This document shows, piece by piece, positions 16,256-24,576 of a DNA stretch of 64,000 nt. The notes below the pieces were generated by a model. That model was given only the letters and a program-made list of their open reading frames with translations. It made no database searches and was not told where the DNA came from. The stretch's first letter is position 1. Each line of letters begins with the position of its first letter. The stretch is from NCBI GenBank assembly GCA_963728445.1, contig CAVSJO010000004.1:434001-498000 (forward strand), given 5' to 3'. The translations under genes and the position numbers were made by a program. The DNA comes from CAVSJO01 sp963728445 (lineage in GTDB: Bacteria > Gemmatimonadota > Gemmatimonadetes > Longimicrobiales > RSA9).

Positions 16256-17589
16256 GCCGCTTGCTCCTGCGGCGGACCGCCGCCCGCTCCCGGCGCGCCG
16301 CGCCTTCCATGGGCCCGGCCGCCTGGCTGATCCTCGCGGCGACGCTCGGGCTCCCCGCCACGCCGGCCGCCGGGCAGGCGCGGGCCCGGATCGCGGTCTC
16401 CGACACCGTCAACGCCTGCCTGGCGTGCCACGCCGCGCAACGGGAGGCGGCCACCACCGGCGTGCATTCGGAGCACGGCGTGCGCTGCGCCACGTGCCAT
16501 GGCGGAAACCCCTCCGCGCGGACGCTCCCGGCTGCGCACACCGGCGACTTCATCGGCACGCCAGATAAGGTCGGGACGGCCCGCCTGTGCGGGTCCTGCC
16601 ACTCGGACCCGAACCGGATGCGGGAGTACGGACTGCCGACCGGGCAGCTCGCCGAGTTTCGCACCAGCCGCCACGGCCAGCTTCTGTTCGGCACGGGCAA
16701 CGCGGACGCGCCGACGTGCACCGACTGTCACGGCACGCACATCATCTATCCGCCCTACGACGCCCGCAGCCGCGTCTATCCGACCAACATCCCGGGCACG
16801 TGCGCGAAGTGCCATGCCGACCCGTCGTTGATGGCCAGGTACAAGCTGCCGACGGACCAGCTCGATCAGTTCCGGAACAGCGCCCATGGCGTGGCGCTGT
16901 TCCGGGACCAGAACTTCGCGGCGCCGACGTGCGTGGCATGCCACGGCGCCCATTCGGCCCTCCCGCCGACGGTGACGGAGATCGCCAGCGTCTGCGGTCA
17001 GTGCCACACCCTGGTCGATCAGGAGTTCAATCGCGGTCCCCACGGGCCCGCGGCGGACGCCGGCCGCATGCCCGGCTGCAAGTCGTGCCACAGCAATCAC
17101 GGCACCGAGCGCGTCGCCCCGGCTCGCATCAGCGCCACCTGCGACGGCTGCCATGCGGACGACACGCGGCTTCACCAGATGGGCGTGGACCTGCAGCGCA
17201 AGGTCGTGCAGGCCGATCAGGACATGGCGTCCGCGGAGCGGGCCATCGCGCAGCTCTCCATCGCCGGCGAACGCGTCGGCTACTATCGGTTCCGCTACCA
17301 GACGGCGCTCACGTACTACCTGCAGATCGCGCAGGCCCAGCACAGCCTGGACCTGGAGAAGGTGGACGACCTGAGTCGCCGTGTGCGTTCGGTCTCCATC
17401 GACCTGGGCGCCGCGGCGGAAGCCCGCGCCGAATCGCGCTGGGAGCACAAGCTGATCCTGCTCCCCCTGTGGTTCCTGACCCTCTCGGCCGTCGCCCTGG
17501 CGTGGCTGGCGCTGCGCGGGCTGCGCGCCCGGAGGGAAGCCGAGGTCGCGGAGACCGCCGGGGACCGGCGGGAGCCCGCGGAGGAATAG
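16252..17589 (+). CDS. Nonaheme c-type cytochrome with C-terminal membrane anchor
   Basis: The 445-residue product has a signal-like hydrophobic segment (about 20-40, ending PAAGQA) and nine CXXCH motifs between about residues 59 and 303. After a helical linker a C-terminal membrane helix (LILLPLWFLTLSAVALAWLAL) anchors it on the outer face of the cytoplasmic membrane. Repeated HG..LF....APTC..CHG blocks show internal duplication, and it resembles the 11-heme protein at 23-24 kb. The start overlaps the cytochrome b stop. It is placed to take electrons from cytochrome b in place of a Rieske/cytochrome c1 pair. No known named family is assigned. Confidence 0.92.
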   Translation: MSRLLLRRTAARSRRAAPSMGPAAWLILAATLGLPATPAAGQARARIAVSDTVNACLACHAAQREAATTGVHSEHGVRCATCHGGNPSARTLPAAHTGDFIGTPDKVGTARLCGSCHSDPNRMREYGLPTGQLAEFRTSRHGQLLFGTGNADAPTCTDCHGTHIIYPPYDARSRVYPTNIPGTCAKCHADPSLMARYKLPTDQLDQFRNSAHGVALFRDQNFAAPTCVACHGAHSALPPTVTEIASVCGQCHTLVDQEFNRGPHGPAADAGRMPGCKSCHSNHGTERVAPARISATCDGCHADDTRLHQMGVDLQRKVVQADQDMASAERAIAQLSIAGERVGYYRFRYQTALTYYLQIAQAQHSLDLEKVDDLSRRVRSVSIDLGAAAEARAESRWEHKLILLPLWFLTLSAVALAWLALRGLRARREAEVAETAGDRREPAEE

Positions 17590-17592
17590 CCG

Positions 17593-19605
17593 ATGGCCCC
17601 CTCCACTCGCCGCCGCCTCGCCCGCGCGGGCCGCATCTTCGTGCCCGTCGCCATCCTCGCGATCATCGTGGCGGTCGTCGGCACCGTCGGCTTCGTCCAG
17701 GTGTCGAGCCAGCCCTGGTTCTGCAACAGCTGCCACATCATGCAGCCGTACTACGAGTCCTGGACGGAGTCGAGTCACCGGGACATCGCCTGCATCCGCT
17801 GCCACATCGCGCCGGGCATCAAGGCCGAGGCGATGACGAAGGTGCAGGCGGCGAACATGGTGGTGAAGTACTTCACGGGCGCATACGGAACGCGTCCCTG
17901 GGCCGAGGTCGAGGACGCGTCCTGCCTGCGCGGCGGCTGCCACTCGAACCGGCTGATCGAGGGCGGCGTCGACTTCAAGGGGGTGCACTTCGATCACGCG
18001 GAGCATCTGGGCGAGGTGCGCCAGGGCATGCAGCTCCACTGCACGAGCTGCCACTCGCAGATCGTGCAGGGCACCCACATCGCCGTGACGGAAGGCACGT
18101 GCTTCCTCTGCCACTTCAAGGGCCGGCCGCCCGGCCAGCCGCTGGCGGGATGCACGGGGTGCCATCCGTCGCCACCCCGGGTCACGTCGAAGGAAGGCTA
18201 CGTCATCGATCACGCGCAGTACGTGAAGGACCGTATCGATTGTCTGTCGTGCCACAATGAGGTGACCCACGGCACGGGTGAAGCCGACCAGGCGCGCTGC
18301 GTGAGCTGCCACAACGAGCCCGATCGCCTCGCCCGTTTCGGCGATCGTCAGCTCATGCACAGCAAGCACGTAACGGAGCACAACATCGCCTGCGTGCAGT
18401 GCCACACGTCCCTCGACCACCGCATCGTGTCCCTGTCGACGAACGTCGAGCTGGACTGCAAGAGCTGCCATCAGGAAGTGCACCGGAACCAGCAGCAGCT
18501 CTACGCCGGCGTCGGCGGCCACGGCGTCGAGCCGACGCCGAGCTCCATGTACTCCGCCCGCGTGTCGTGCATCGCCTGCCACAATCAGGCGGCGACGATG
18601 CCGGGCCACGACACGATCCAGGTCGCCGGCGAGGCGTCCTGCCTGTCGTGCCACGGCATTCGCTACGACAACGTGCTGCCCGGCTGGCAGTCCCAGATGA
18701 AGAACAAGGTCGCCCTCGTGGAGCCCGTGGTGGCGAACGCCCGGTCCGCCGCCCGCGCCCTGCCCCTCGGCCGGCGCGCCGTCGCCGACAGCCTCCTCGC
18801 CCTCGCCGACGACAACCTCACCTTCGTCCGGGAGGGCAAGGGCGCCCACAACGTCACCTACGCCGACCAGCTCCTGCGTGCCGCCCTCGCCTTCGTACGC
18901 GAGGCCGCGAGCACCACGAAGCTGCCGTACTCCGTGCCCGCCGTGAACCTGGGGCCGCCCGTCAGCGAGAACGCCTGTCTCCAGTGCCACCTGGGCGTCG
19001 AGCAGCAGAAGGGCGCCTTCAAGAGCCGGGCATTCGACCACACGCCTCACGTGCTGCGAGCCGGGCTCCAGTGCAGCCAGTGTCACACTCCCTTCTCCGA
19101 TCACGGGGGCACGACGCTCAACTCGGCTGCGGCCTGCGATAACTGCCACCACCCCCTGGTGGAGCAGCGCACGCTCAACTGCGCCCGCTGCCACCCCGGT
19201 CCGGGCGGGGCGCCGGCGAAGACGTTCCGTGAGCCGGGTGGGGACTTCCCGCACGCCGCACACGTGCAGGCGAACCTCGCGTGCTCAGGGTGCCACGTGG
19301 CGCCCGTCATGAGCGCGAAGAACCTGGACTGCGACAACTGCCACGAGCAGCACCACCAGACGGCGGTGGCCTGTCTGAGCTGTCATCGGGGAGGGGTGCT
19401 GGCCCGGCACAAGGCGGAGGACCACGTGGCCTGCTCGAAGTGCCACGCGACGGTGCCGGCCGTGAATCACTGGACCCGGCAGGTGTGCACCGTCTGCCAC
19501 GCCGACAAGACGCAGCACAATCCAGGAAAGGCCTGCGAGCTGTGTCACCAGGTGCCTGCGATGGGTACGGCGGCGAAGGCAGCCCCCGCGTCCCGGGGCA
19601 ACTGA
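17593..19605 (+). CDS. NapC-anchored multiheme cytochrome (21 CXXCH plus one CX4CH)
   Basis: The 670-residue product starts with one membrane helix (about 15-37) and a NapC/NirT-like heme domain (FCNSCHIMQPYYESW). The rest is periplasmic and carries 21 CXXCH motifs in all, plus CLRGGCH (Cys111-His117), a CX4CH motif that could hold a 22nd heme. A heme-free middle section (about 370-455) contains GKGAHNVTYADQLLRAA and is shared with the 22-heme lipoprotein at 20-22 kb. It begins three bases after the nonaheme gene. It is likely the periplasmic wire or terminal donor of this complex. Confidence 0.92.
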   Translation: MAPSTRRRLARAGRIFVPVAILAIIVAVVGTVGFVQVSSQPWFCNSCHIMQPYYESWTESSHRDIACIRCHIAPGIKAEAMTKVQAANMVVKYFTGAYGTRPWAEVEDASCLRGGCHSNRLIEGGVDFKGVHFDHAEHLGEVRQGMQLHCTSCHSQIVQGTHIAVTEGTCFLCHFKGRPPGQPLAGCTGCHPSPPRVTSKEGYVIDHAQYVKDRIDCLSCHNEVTHGTGEADQARCVSCHNEPDRLARFGDRQLMHSKHVTEHNIACVQCHTSLDHRIVSLSTNVELDCKSCHQEVHRNQQQLYAGVGGHGVEPTPSSMYSARVSCIACHNQAATMPGHDTIQVAGEASCLSCHGIRYDNVLPGWQSQMKNKVALVEPVVANARSAARALPLGRRAVADSLLALADDNLTFVREGKGAHNVTYADQLLRAALAFVREAASTTKLPYSVPAVNLGPPVSENACLQCHLGVEQQKGAFKSRAFDHTPHVLRAGLQCSQCHTPFSDHGGTTLNSAAACDNCHHPLVEQRTLNCARCHPGPGGAPAKTFREPGGDFPHAAHVQANLACSGCHVAPVMSAKNLDCDNCHEQHHQTAVACLSCHRGGVLARHKAEDHVACSKCHATVPAVNHWTRQVCTVCHADKTQHNPGKACELCHQVPAMGTAAKAAPASRGN

Positions 19606-19627
19606 ATCTGCTGGAGAAGCGCAGGAG

Positions 19628-20005
19628 CTAGCCGGCGGCCTCGGCGATCCGCAGCCGGACCCGCCGTGCGACCAGCACCATCTCGGTGCCGACCAGCTCG
19701 ACACCGAGGCGGACGAGCCGCTCGAGCGTAGACAGGTCGGCGAACCGGGCGCGGAGCTCTTGCAGGCGCTCGTCCTGCTTAGCGCCCTCTGGCATCGCGA
19801 GCAGGCAGTCGCCCTCACGGATGGCGTGACGGGAGGCCTCGATGCGGGCGGAGATCTCCGCGCACGTCTCCGCATCCACGTATCCGTAGTCGCGCTCGAG
19901 GCGAGCGAGCGAGGGGCGCGGAGAAGAACGCCAACCGTCGGTCGCCGTCGAAGTGCTCGAGGAGGTCTCGACAGAAGCCCACGGCCCCCACCGCCTGCAC
20001 GTATG
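19628..20005 (-). pseudogene. Frameshifted remnant resembling a four-helix-bundle protein
   Basis: Between the two converging cytochrome genes the minus strand reads FDGDRRLAFFSAPLARS in one frame, then SLERDYGYVDAETCAEISAR in another. Together these resemble the middle of small four-helix-bundle (23S-intervening-sequence-type) proteins. The second frame stays open as 83 codons to 19628, but its last third (DERLQELRARFADLSTLERL) is not recognisable. No good start with a ribosome site is visible. I read it as a decayed gene; a short, unrelated live gene at 19628-19879 is possible. Confidence 0.35.
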
Positions 20006-20044
20006 CCTACCGCGGGAGCAGGACGAGGTCCTTCGTGAAGAGCT

Positions 20045-22090
20045 TCACGGGCGGCTGCCCAGGATCCGCGACTTCACCTGCGCCGGCGTCATCTGCAGGT
20101 GGCAGGGGGCGCACTCCTGCCCCGGACGGTGGTCGGCCTGGTCGACGTGACAGCTCAGGCAGAACGCGCGATTCGGCGTGAGCAGCTCGAGGGTGCCGCG
20201 GTCGTGGCACCGCACGCACGCGAGGTGGCTGTCCACGTCGTGGGCGGCGAGGGCGTCGGTGCCGTGGCACGTCGTGCACGTCGTCGCCCGCGCATGATGG
20301 TCCGCGTGGCACGTGCTGCACGCCGCCACGCTCCGGACCGACTGCCGTGACGTATGGCAGCTCGTGCATTCGACGTCGGGGTGGTCCGCGTGTCGGAACG
20401 TGGTCGGCCGGGATTCCGGCGCCGCGTCCGGCTTCAGGGCCGTCAGGTCGAGGCTCACACGCTGCGCCGATCCCACGAGATCGCGCCGGGCGTGGCACGT
20501 GGTGCACGCGAGCTGCGTCCCCGCGTGGTGGCAGCTCTCGCACTGCGCCGCCGTGACCGTGGTCCGGCCGTGGGCGGGGTCGACCCGCTTCCCGTCCCCG
20601 GCGTAGTAGTCCGCCGACGAGTGGCAGCGTGCGCACGGGACGTCGCCCTTCACTACATGGTCGGCGTGGCTGAACGACTCACCGTACACCGTCCCGCCGG
20701 TCTCCTCGACGCCGTAGTGGCAGTAGGCGCACGTCGTCGCTCCGGGATCTGGCCCCAGCGGGGGCGCGGCAGGCGCCTGCCCGACGGCGCGCGTCCAGGC
20801 GGCCCGCACCCGGCCGATCGCCGAACGCAGCAGCGCGTCCGCGCCCGGGACGTTGTGGGCTCCGCCGCCCGTCCGGACGAGGGCGACGTCGCCCCGGGCC
20901 GAGTCCAGCAGCGCGACGGCGTTCGGCGAGCCGGTCACGCGCGCGTCCGATGCCGCAATGGCCAGGTAGTTGTTCGTGACGGAGACGCGGCGGTCCAGCG
21001 AGCGCTGCCAGCGCGGGAGCATCCCTTCGAAGGCCGGCCCGTGACACGCGACGCAGGCGTCGTTCATCACCGCCGTGCGCGCCTGCCCGGCGGCCGCATG
21101 GCTCGCGGCGTCCGTGTGGCACGCCAGACACGCGACCCGTGCCAGGAACATCGTGTCCGGCTGCGGCGGCCCGGCATCGGCCAGCCCCGTGTACAGCCGT
21201 TGCGTGGCCCCGTGCGCGCCGGCGTGGCACGCCACGCACGTTCCCGACCATGCCTCGGTGGTGTCCGCCGGCGTGCCGTGGGCGGCCGCGTGGCAGCTCA
21301 CGCAGCGCAGCCGCGCCGTGGCGCTCATCCCGACGTTGCCATGGGCGATGGGCTCGTGGCAGCGTGTGCACGCCATCCCGGCGTCGCCCGCCAGATGGAG
21401 GCGATGCAGGCTGTCCGGGGCCACCCGGTCGGGGCCGGAGAACCCGGGCACGACGGGGCCGTGACAGCTCACGCACAGGCTGCGGTCGACGGCGCCCGTC
21501 CCGGCGATCGTCCTCGTGTGGCACTGGCTGCAGGGGATGTCCCGGGAGACGACGAGCTCGTGGTCGATGGGCGCGCTGGAGGGCGTCTGCTCCGTCTTCG
21601 TCGGCGAGTGGCACCCCAGGCAGGGCGTGACCAGCGGCGCGATGGTGGATGCCTGCAGGTCGCTCTCGCCGCCCGCCCGGTGGCAGTCGAAGCACACGCC
21701 CGCCTCGACGCGCAGGGAATCCTTCCCGGACGTGTGGGTGTGGCATGAGCTGCACGACACCGGCACGGCCGAGGCGAGCGAGTCGACGGCCGAAGAGCTC
21801 GCGCCCGAGCGGGCGCCGCCGACGCCGTGTCTCGCGTGCACGAAGCGCGTGCTGCCGAGGGACACCGTGTCCGTGAGCTCGTCCGGCTCGTGGCAGCCCG
21901 CGCACGCCGAATTCGGCGCCGGCGCTACCGCACTCCCCTGCGTGCTGCCCGTGTGACACGCGCCGCAATCGAGCGCGGCATGGCTGGGTCCACCCGACAT
22001 CGTGGCCCGCTGGCCTTCGCCGCACGCGCCGAGTACCACCACCAGCGCGGCGAGAAGGCTACGGGCCGTCCTGCTTCCGGCCCGGTTCAT
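20045..22090 (-). CDS. 22-heme c-type cytochrome lipoprotein
   Basis: The 681-residue product has a lipoprotein signal with lipobox LGAC (residues 20-23), so it should be anchored by lipid, possibly on the outer membrane. It contains 22 CXXCH motifs spread over the whole mature chain. A heme-poor middle part (GGGAHNVPGADALLRSAIGRVR) and the flanking hemes match the NapC-anchored protein encoded opposite, so the two are paralogues. It starts four bases after the cytochrome b561-like gene. Its probable role is long-range electron transfer through the periplasm or to the cell surface. Confidence 0.93.
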   Translation of the reverse strand: MNRAGSRTARSLLAALVVVLGACGEGQRATMSGGPSHAALDCGACHTGSTQGSAVAPAPNSACAGCHEPDELTDTVSLGSTRFVHARHGVGGARSGASSSAVDSLASAVPVSCSSCHTHTSGKDSLRVEAGVCFDCHRAGGESDLQASTIAPLVTPCLGCHSPTKTEQTPSSAPIDHELVVSRDIPCSQCHTRTIAGTGAVDRSLCVSCHGPVVPGFSGPDRVAPDSLHRLHLAGDAGMACTRCHEPIAHGNVGMSATARLRCVSCHAAAHGTPADTTEAWSGTCVACHAGAHGATQRLYTGLADAGPPQPDTMFLARVACLACHTDAASHAAAGQARTAVMNDACVACHGPAFEGMLPRWQRSLDRRVSVTNNYLAIAASDARVTGSPNAVALLDSARGDVALVRTGGGAHNVPGADALLRSAIGRVRAAWTRAVGQAPAAPPLGPDPGATTCAYCHYGVEETGGTVYGESFSHADHVVKGDVPCARCHSSADYYAGDGKRVDPAHGRTTVTAAQCESCHHAGTQLACTTCHARRDLVGSAQRVSLDLTALKPDAAPESRPTTFRHADHPDVECTSCHTSRQSVRSVAACSTCHADHHARATTCTTCHGTDALAAHDVDSHLACVRCHDRGTLELLTPNRAFCLSCHVDQADHRPGQECAPCHLQMTPAQVKSRILGSRP

Positions 22091-22094
22091 GGCT

Positions 22095-23000
22095 TCAGCT
22101 CAGAACTGCGTAGAGGACGAGGCCCACGAGGAACAGGCCCAGTGCGAGGGCCGCGAATCCCACGACCATCGACCACAGGTACGTCGTGCGGGTCGGAGCG
22201 GGTACTTCCAGCTCGCGCAGCCCCCCCGCCTCGACGTTCCGCTCGTACTCGAGCGGGTGCTCCTCCTCGAAATACTCCTCCCGCGCCCGGCCCGTGAAGA
22301 TCACCAGGTCGATCGGGAATTTCTCCGGACGCAGGTGCACGTTGAAGAAGTGGATCGTGAAGATGAACCCGAGGGCAAGGAGCGCCTCGTCGCCGTGCAC
22401 GATCGTGGCGATGTTGAAGAACCAGCCCGGGAGGAAGCGGGCAAAGAACTGTGGGAACCACAGCAGCAGCCCGGACCCGCCGATGATGCCCACGCCCCAG
22501 AACACCGCCCAGTAGTCGAACTTCTCCATGTAGCTGAAGCGGTCGAACCGGGGCTGCTCCCCGCCCCGGAAGAACCAGCGGAACATGCCGGCCACGTCGT
22601 GGAGGTCCTTCATCCGCGGGACCATGGTGCGGGGTCCCGTGAACATCGACTTCTTGTCCTTCGCCGTGGCGAAGCGGTAGGCCACCATCGCCAGGTGCAG
22701 CCCGAAGTAGCCGAAGGTGATGGCGCCCCAGAAGCGATGCTGGACGCCCGCGGCGCTGGGTCCGCCCAGGAACTTCATGAGCGGCCCCGCCCAGGGCGCG
22801 TACGAGAAGCGGAGCGGAATGCCCGTGATCACCAGTCCGAAGAAGGAGACCATGACGAGCACGTGCGTGATCCGCTCCACCGGCCCGAAGCGACGGATGT
22901 AGCGTCCGCTCCCCTGATCGGAGACGGCGAGCGGCCGCCCGTCGGGGACGGGCCCCGGCACCTCGTCCACCCTATTCCCCGCCCTCGGCTCGCTGTTCAT
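22095..23000 (-). CDS. b561/formate-dehydrogenase-gamma-like membrane cytochrome b
   Basis: The 301-residue product has four or five membrane helices. Candidate b-heme histidines are in ERITHVLVMV, VQHRFWGAITFGYFGLHLAMVAYR, IVHGDEALLALGFIFTIHFFNVHLRPE. This pattern belongs to the cytochrome b superfamily used by formate dehydrogenase, thiosulfate reductase and Geobacter Cbc-type complexes for quinone exchange. The start overlaps the 11-heme gene stop (ATGA) and the 22-heme gene follows closely. It therefore looks like the quinone-binding part of a three-gene complex. Confidence 0.9.
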   Translation of the reverse strand: MNSEPRAGNRVDEVPGPVPDGRPLAVSDQGSGRYIRRFGPVERITHVLVMVSFFGLVITGIPLRFSYAPWAGPLMKFLGGPSAAGVQHRFWGAITFGYFGLHLAMVAYRFATAKDKKSMFTGPRTMVPRMKDLHDVAGMFRWFFRGGEQPRFDRFSYMEKFDYWAVFWGVGIIGGSGLLLWFPQFFARFLPGWFFNIATIVHGDEALLALGFIFTIHFFNVHLRPEKFPIDLVIFTGRAREEYFEEEHPLEYERNVEAGGLRELEVPAPTRTTYLWSMVVGFAALALGLFLVGLVLYAVLS

Positions 23001-24355
23001 GACTCCTCCGTCTCAGGCGCGGGCCCTTCGGGCTCGTCGCCCCGGCCGCGCACTCGGTTCACCCCCAGCCGCACGAGCCAGAGCAGGGTGTGGGCACCGA
23101 AGAACCCGAAGACCCCGACCAGGAGCGTGGTCATGAAGACCCACACCCAGAAGAGGCCGGGATACGTGGCCCGGTCCTGCGGGTCGCCGTGCGGGTAGTA
23201 CTGGACGAAGTTCGCGTTCGCCTTCGGATGACACTGTCCGCAGGTCTGGACTAGGTTCGCCGGGTAGACCGACGATTGGGGATCCGTGGGCGGCAGCATC
23301 GAGTGCGCGGTGTGGCAGTCGCTGCACTTCGCCGTCAGCCCGGAGCCGAGCTCCGTCGCCTGGCCGTGATAGGTCTCGAAGTACGTCTCGTAGAGGTCCT
23401 CGTGACACGTGCCGCACTCCCGTACGACCCCGCGGAACCAGACCGGATCGCTGGCCGGCACGATCTCGTGCGACGTGTGACAGTCCACGCACACCGGCGC
23501 CGCATGCCCCGAGGGCGTCTTCTCGCCGCTGAAGTACGCCTGCCCGTGGGAGGACGAGTCGAACGCCGCGACGACGCCGGCGTGACACGCGCCGCACGTG
23601 CGGGGGATGTTGCGCCGGTTCACCGTCGAGCGCGCCGAGTCGGGCGGCAGGATGAGGTGGGCCCCGTGACAGTCGTTACACGTGGCCGAGACCACGAGGC
23701 CCGACTTCGTCATCGCCGTCCCGTGGACCGTCTGGTAGTAGTGCTTCACCGCGGTGCGGGCTTCCGCCTCGTTCCCGGCGGTGAAGTACTCGCCGATGAT
23801 CGCCGGGTCGTCGTGGCAGCTGCCACAGAGCTTCGCCACGTTCAGGGGATACGTCGGTGAGGCCGGGTCGTCGGCCGAGAGCACGTGGTGCGAGCCGTGA
23901 CAGGTCACGCACGTCGGCGCGTCCCCCTTCGTAACCGCATTCGGCGCATGGATCGACTGCTCCCACGCCTCGCCTTCGCGCTCGTGACAGCTCTGACACG
24001 GCTTCGCCACTACCGCCGTGTCCGGGTGCGGGTATCCGCCGCCGAAGGCGGGATGGCATTCCATGCACGTGAGCTTCGCGTGGCGCGAGCTCCGCAGCAG
24101 CGAATCCGGCACGAAGAGAGCCGAATCCGACTTCAGCGTGCCGCCCTTCCCCACCAGGAATTCCCGGTCTGCATGGCATTTCTGGCACTCGACCACGCCC
24201 TGCTGCGCCGCCGACGGAGCGGCCGTCGCCGCAGCCGCGATCAGAGCGAATAACAGAAGCGGCACGAGACCGGGGCTGCCGCGCCGCTTCGCGCCGTGCC
24301 GCCCACCCGATCCGTGCCGCCCTTCCGCGTCCCACCTCGATGGTCTCAAGAGCAC
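22997..24355 (-). CDS. 11-heme c-type cytochrome with C-terminal membrane anchor
   Basis: The mature protein carries 11 CXXCH motifs and a C-terminal membrane helix (FWVWVFMTTLLVGVFGFFGAHTLLWLV). Its heme blocks (APTCVTCHGSHHVL..PTYPLNVAKLCGSCH) resemble those of the nonaheme protein at 16-17 kb. The open frame reaches back to 24556, but a GTG at 24355, eight bases after AGGGAG, gives a basic N-region and the hydrophobic signal LVPLLLFALIAAAATAAPSAAQ. That start gives 452 residues. It is the first gene of the minus-strand redox module. Confidence 0.88.
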   Translation of the reverse strand: MLLRPSRWDAEGRHGSGGRHGAKRRGSPGLVPLLLFALIAAAATAAPSAAQQGVVECQKCHADREFLVGKGGTLKSDSALFVPDSLLRSSRHAKLTCMECHPAFGGGYPHPDTAVVAKPCQSCHEREGEAWEQSIHAPNAVTKGDAPTCVTCHGSHHVLSADDPASPTYPLNVAKLCGSCHDDPAIIGEYFTAGNEAEARTAVKHYYQTVHGTAMTKSGLVVSATCNDCHGAHLILPPDSARSTVNRRNIPRTCGACHAGVVAAFDSSSHGQAYFSGEKTPSGHAAPVCVDCHTSHEIVPASDPVWFRGVVRECGTCHEDLYETYFETYHGQATELGSGLTAKCSDCHTAHSMLPPTDPQSSVYPANLVQTCGQCHPKANANFVQYYPHGDPQDRATYPGLFWVWVFMTTLLVGVFGFFGAHTLLWLVRLGVNRVRGRGDEPEGPAPETEES

Positions 24356-24576
24356 CCGACCACTCCCTGTCCGTGATGCGTCGGTGCCGGGGCCGGGCCG
24401 GCGTGGCCCGGCGGCGCCGGTCGGAAACCCGCCTTGGCACGCAATTCCACCGGCGTGTTCAGGTTCGGCCAACGCCCGATGCGGAGCAATCGGGAGCGCC
24501 CCCACGCCCCTGTCGGGACTCTTCCGCGAGGGACCCGGATCGTCGTAGGGCGCCACGGGTCCACGCCCGGGCGCGC

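Noticed and set aside
15850..19263. An 1137-codon minus-strand open frame across the multiheme genes
   Set aside because: It is the antisense of CXXCH-rich genes (His- and Val-rich, no domain). The plus strand has clear heme proteins.
20354..21748. Plus-strand open frame of 464 codons opposite the 22-heme gene
   Set aside because: Antisense of the regular CXXCH codons; composition (Arg/Gly/Val) has no domain sense.
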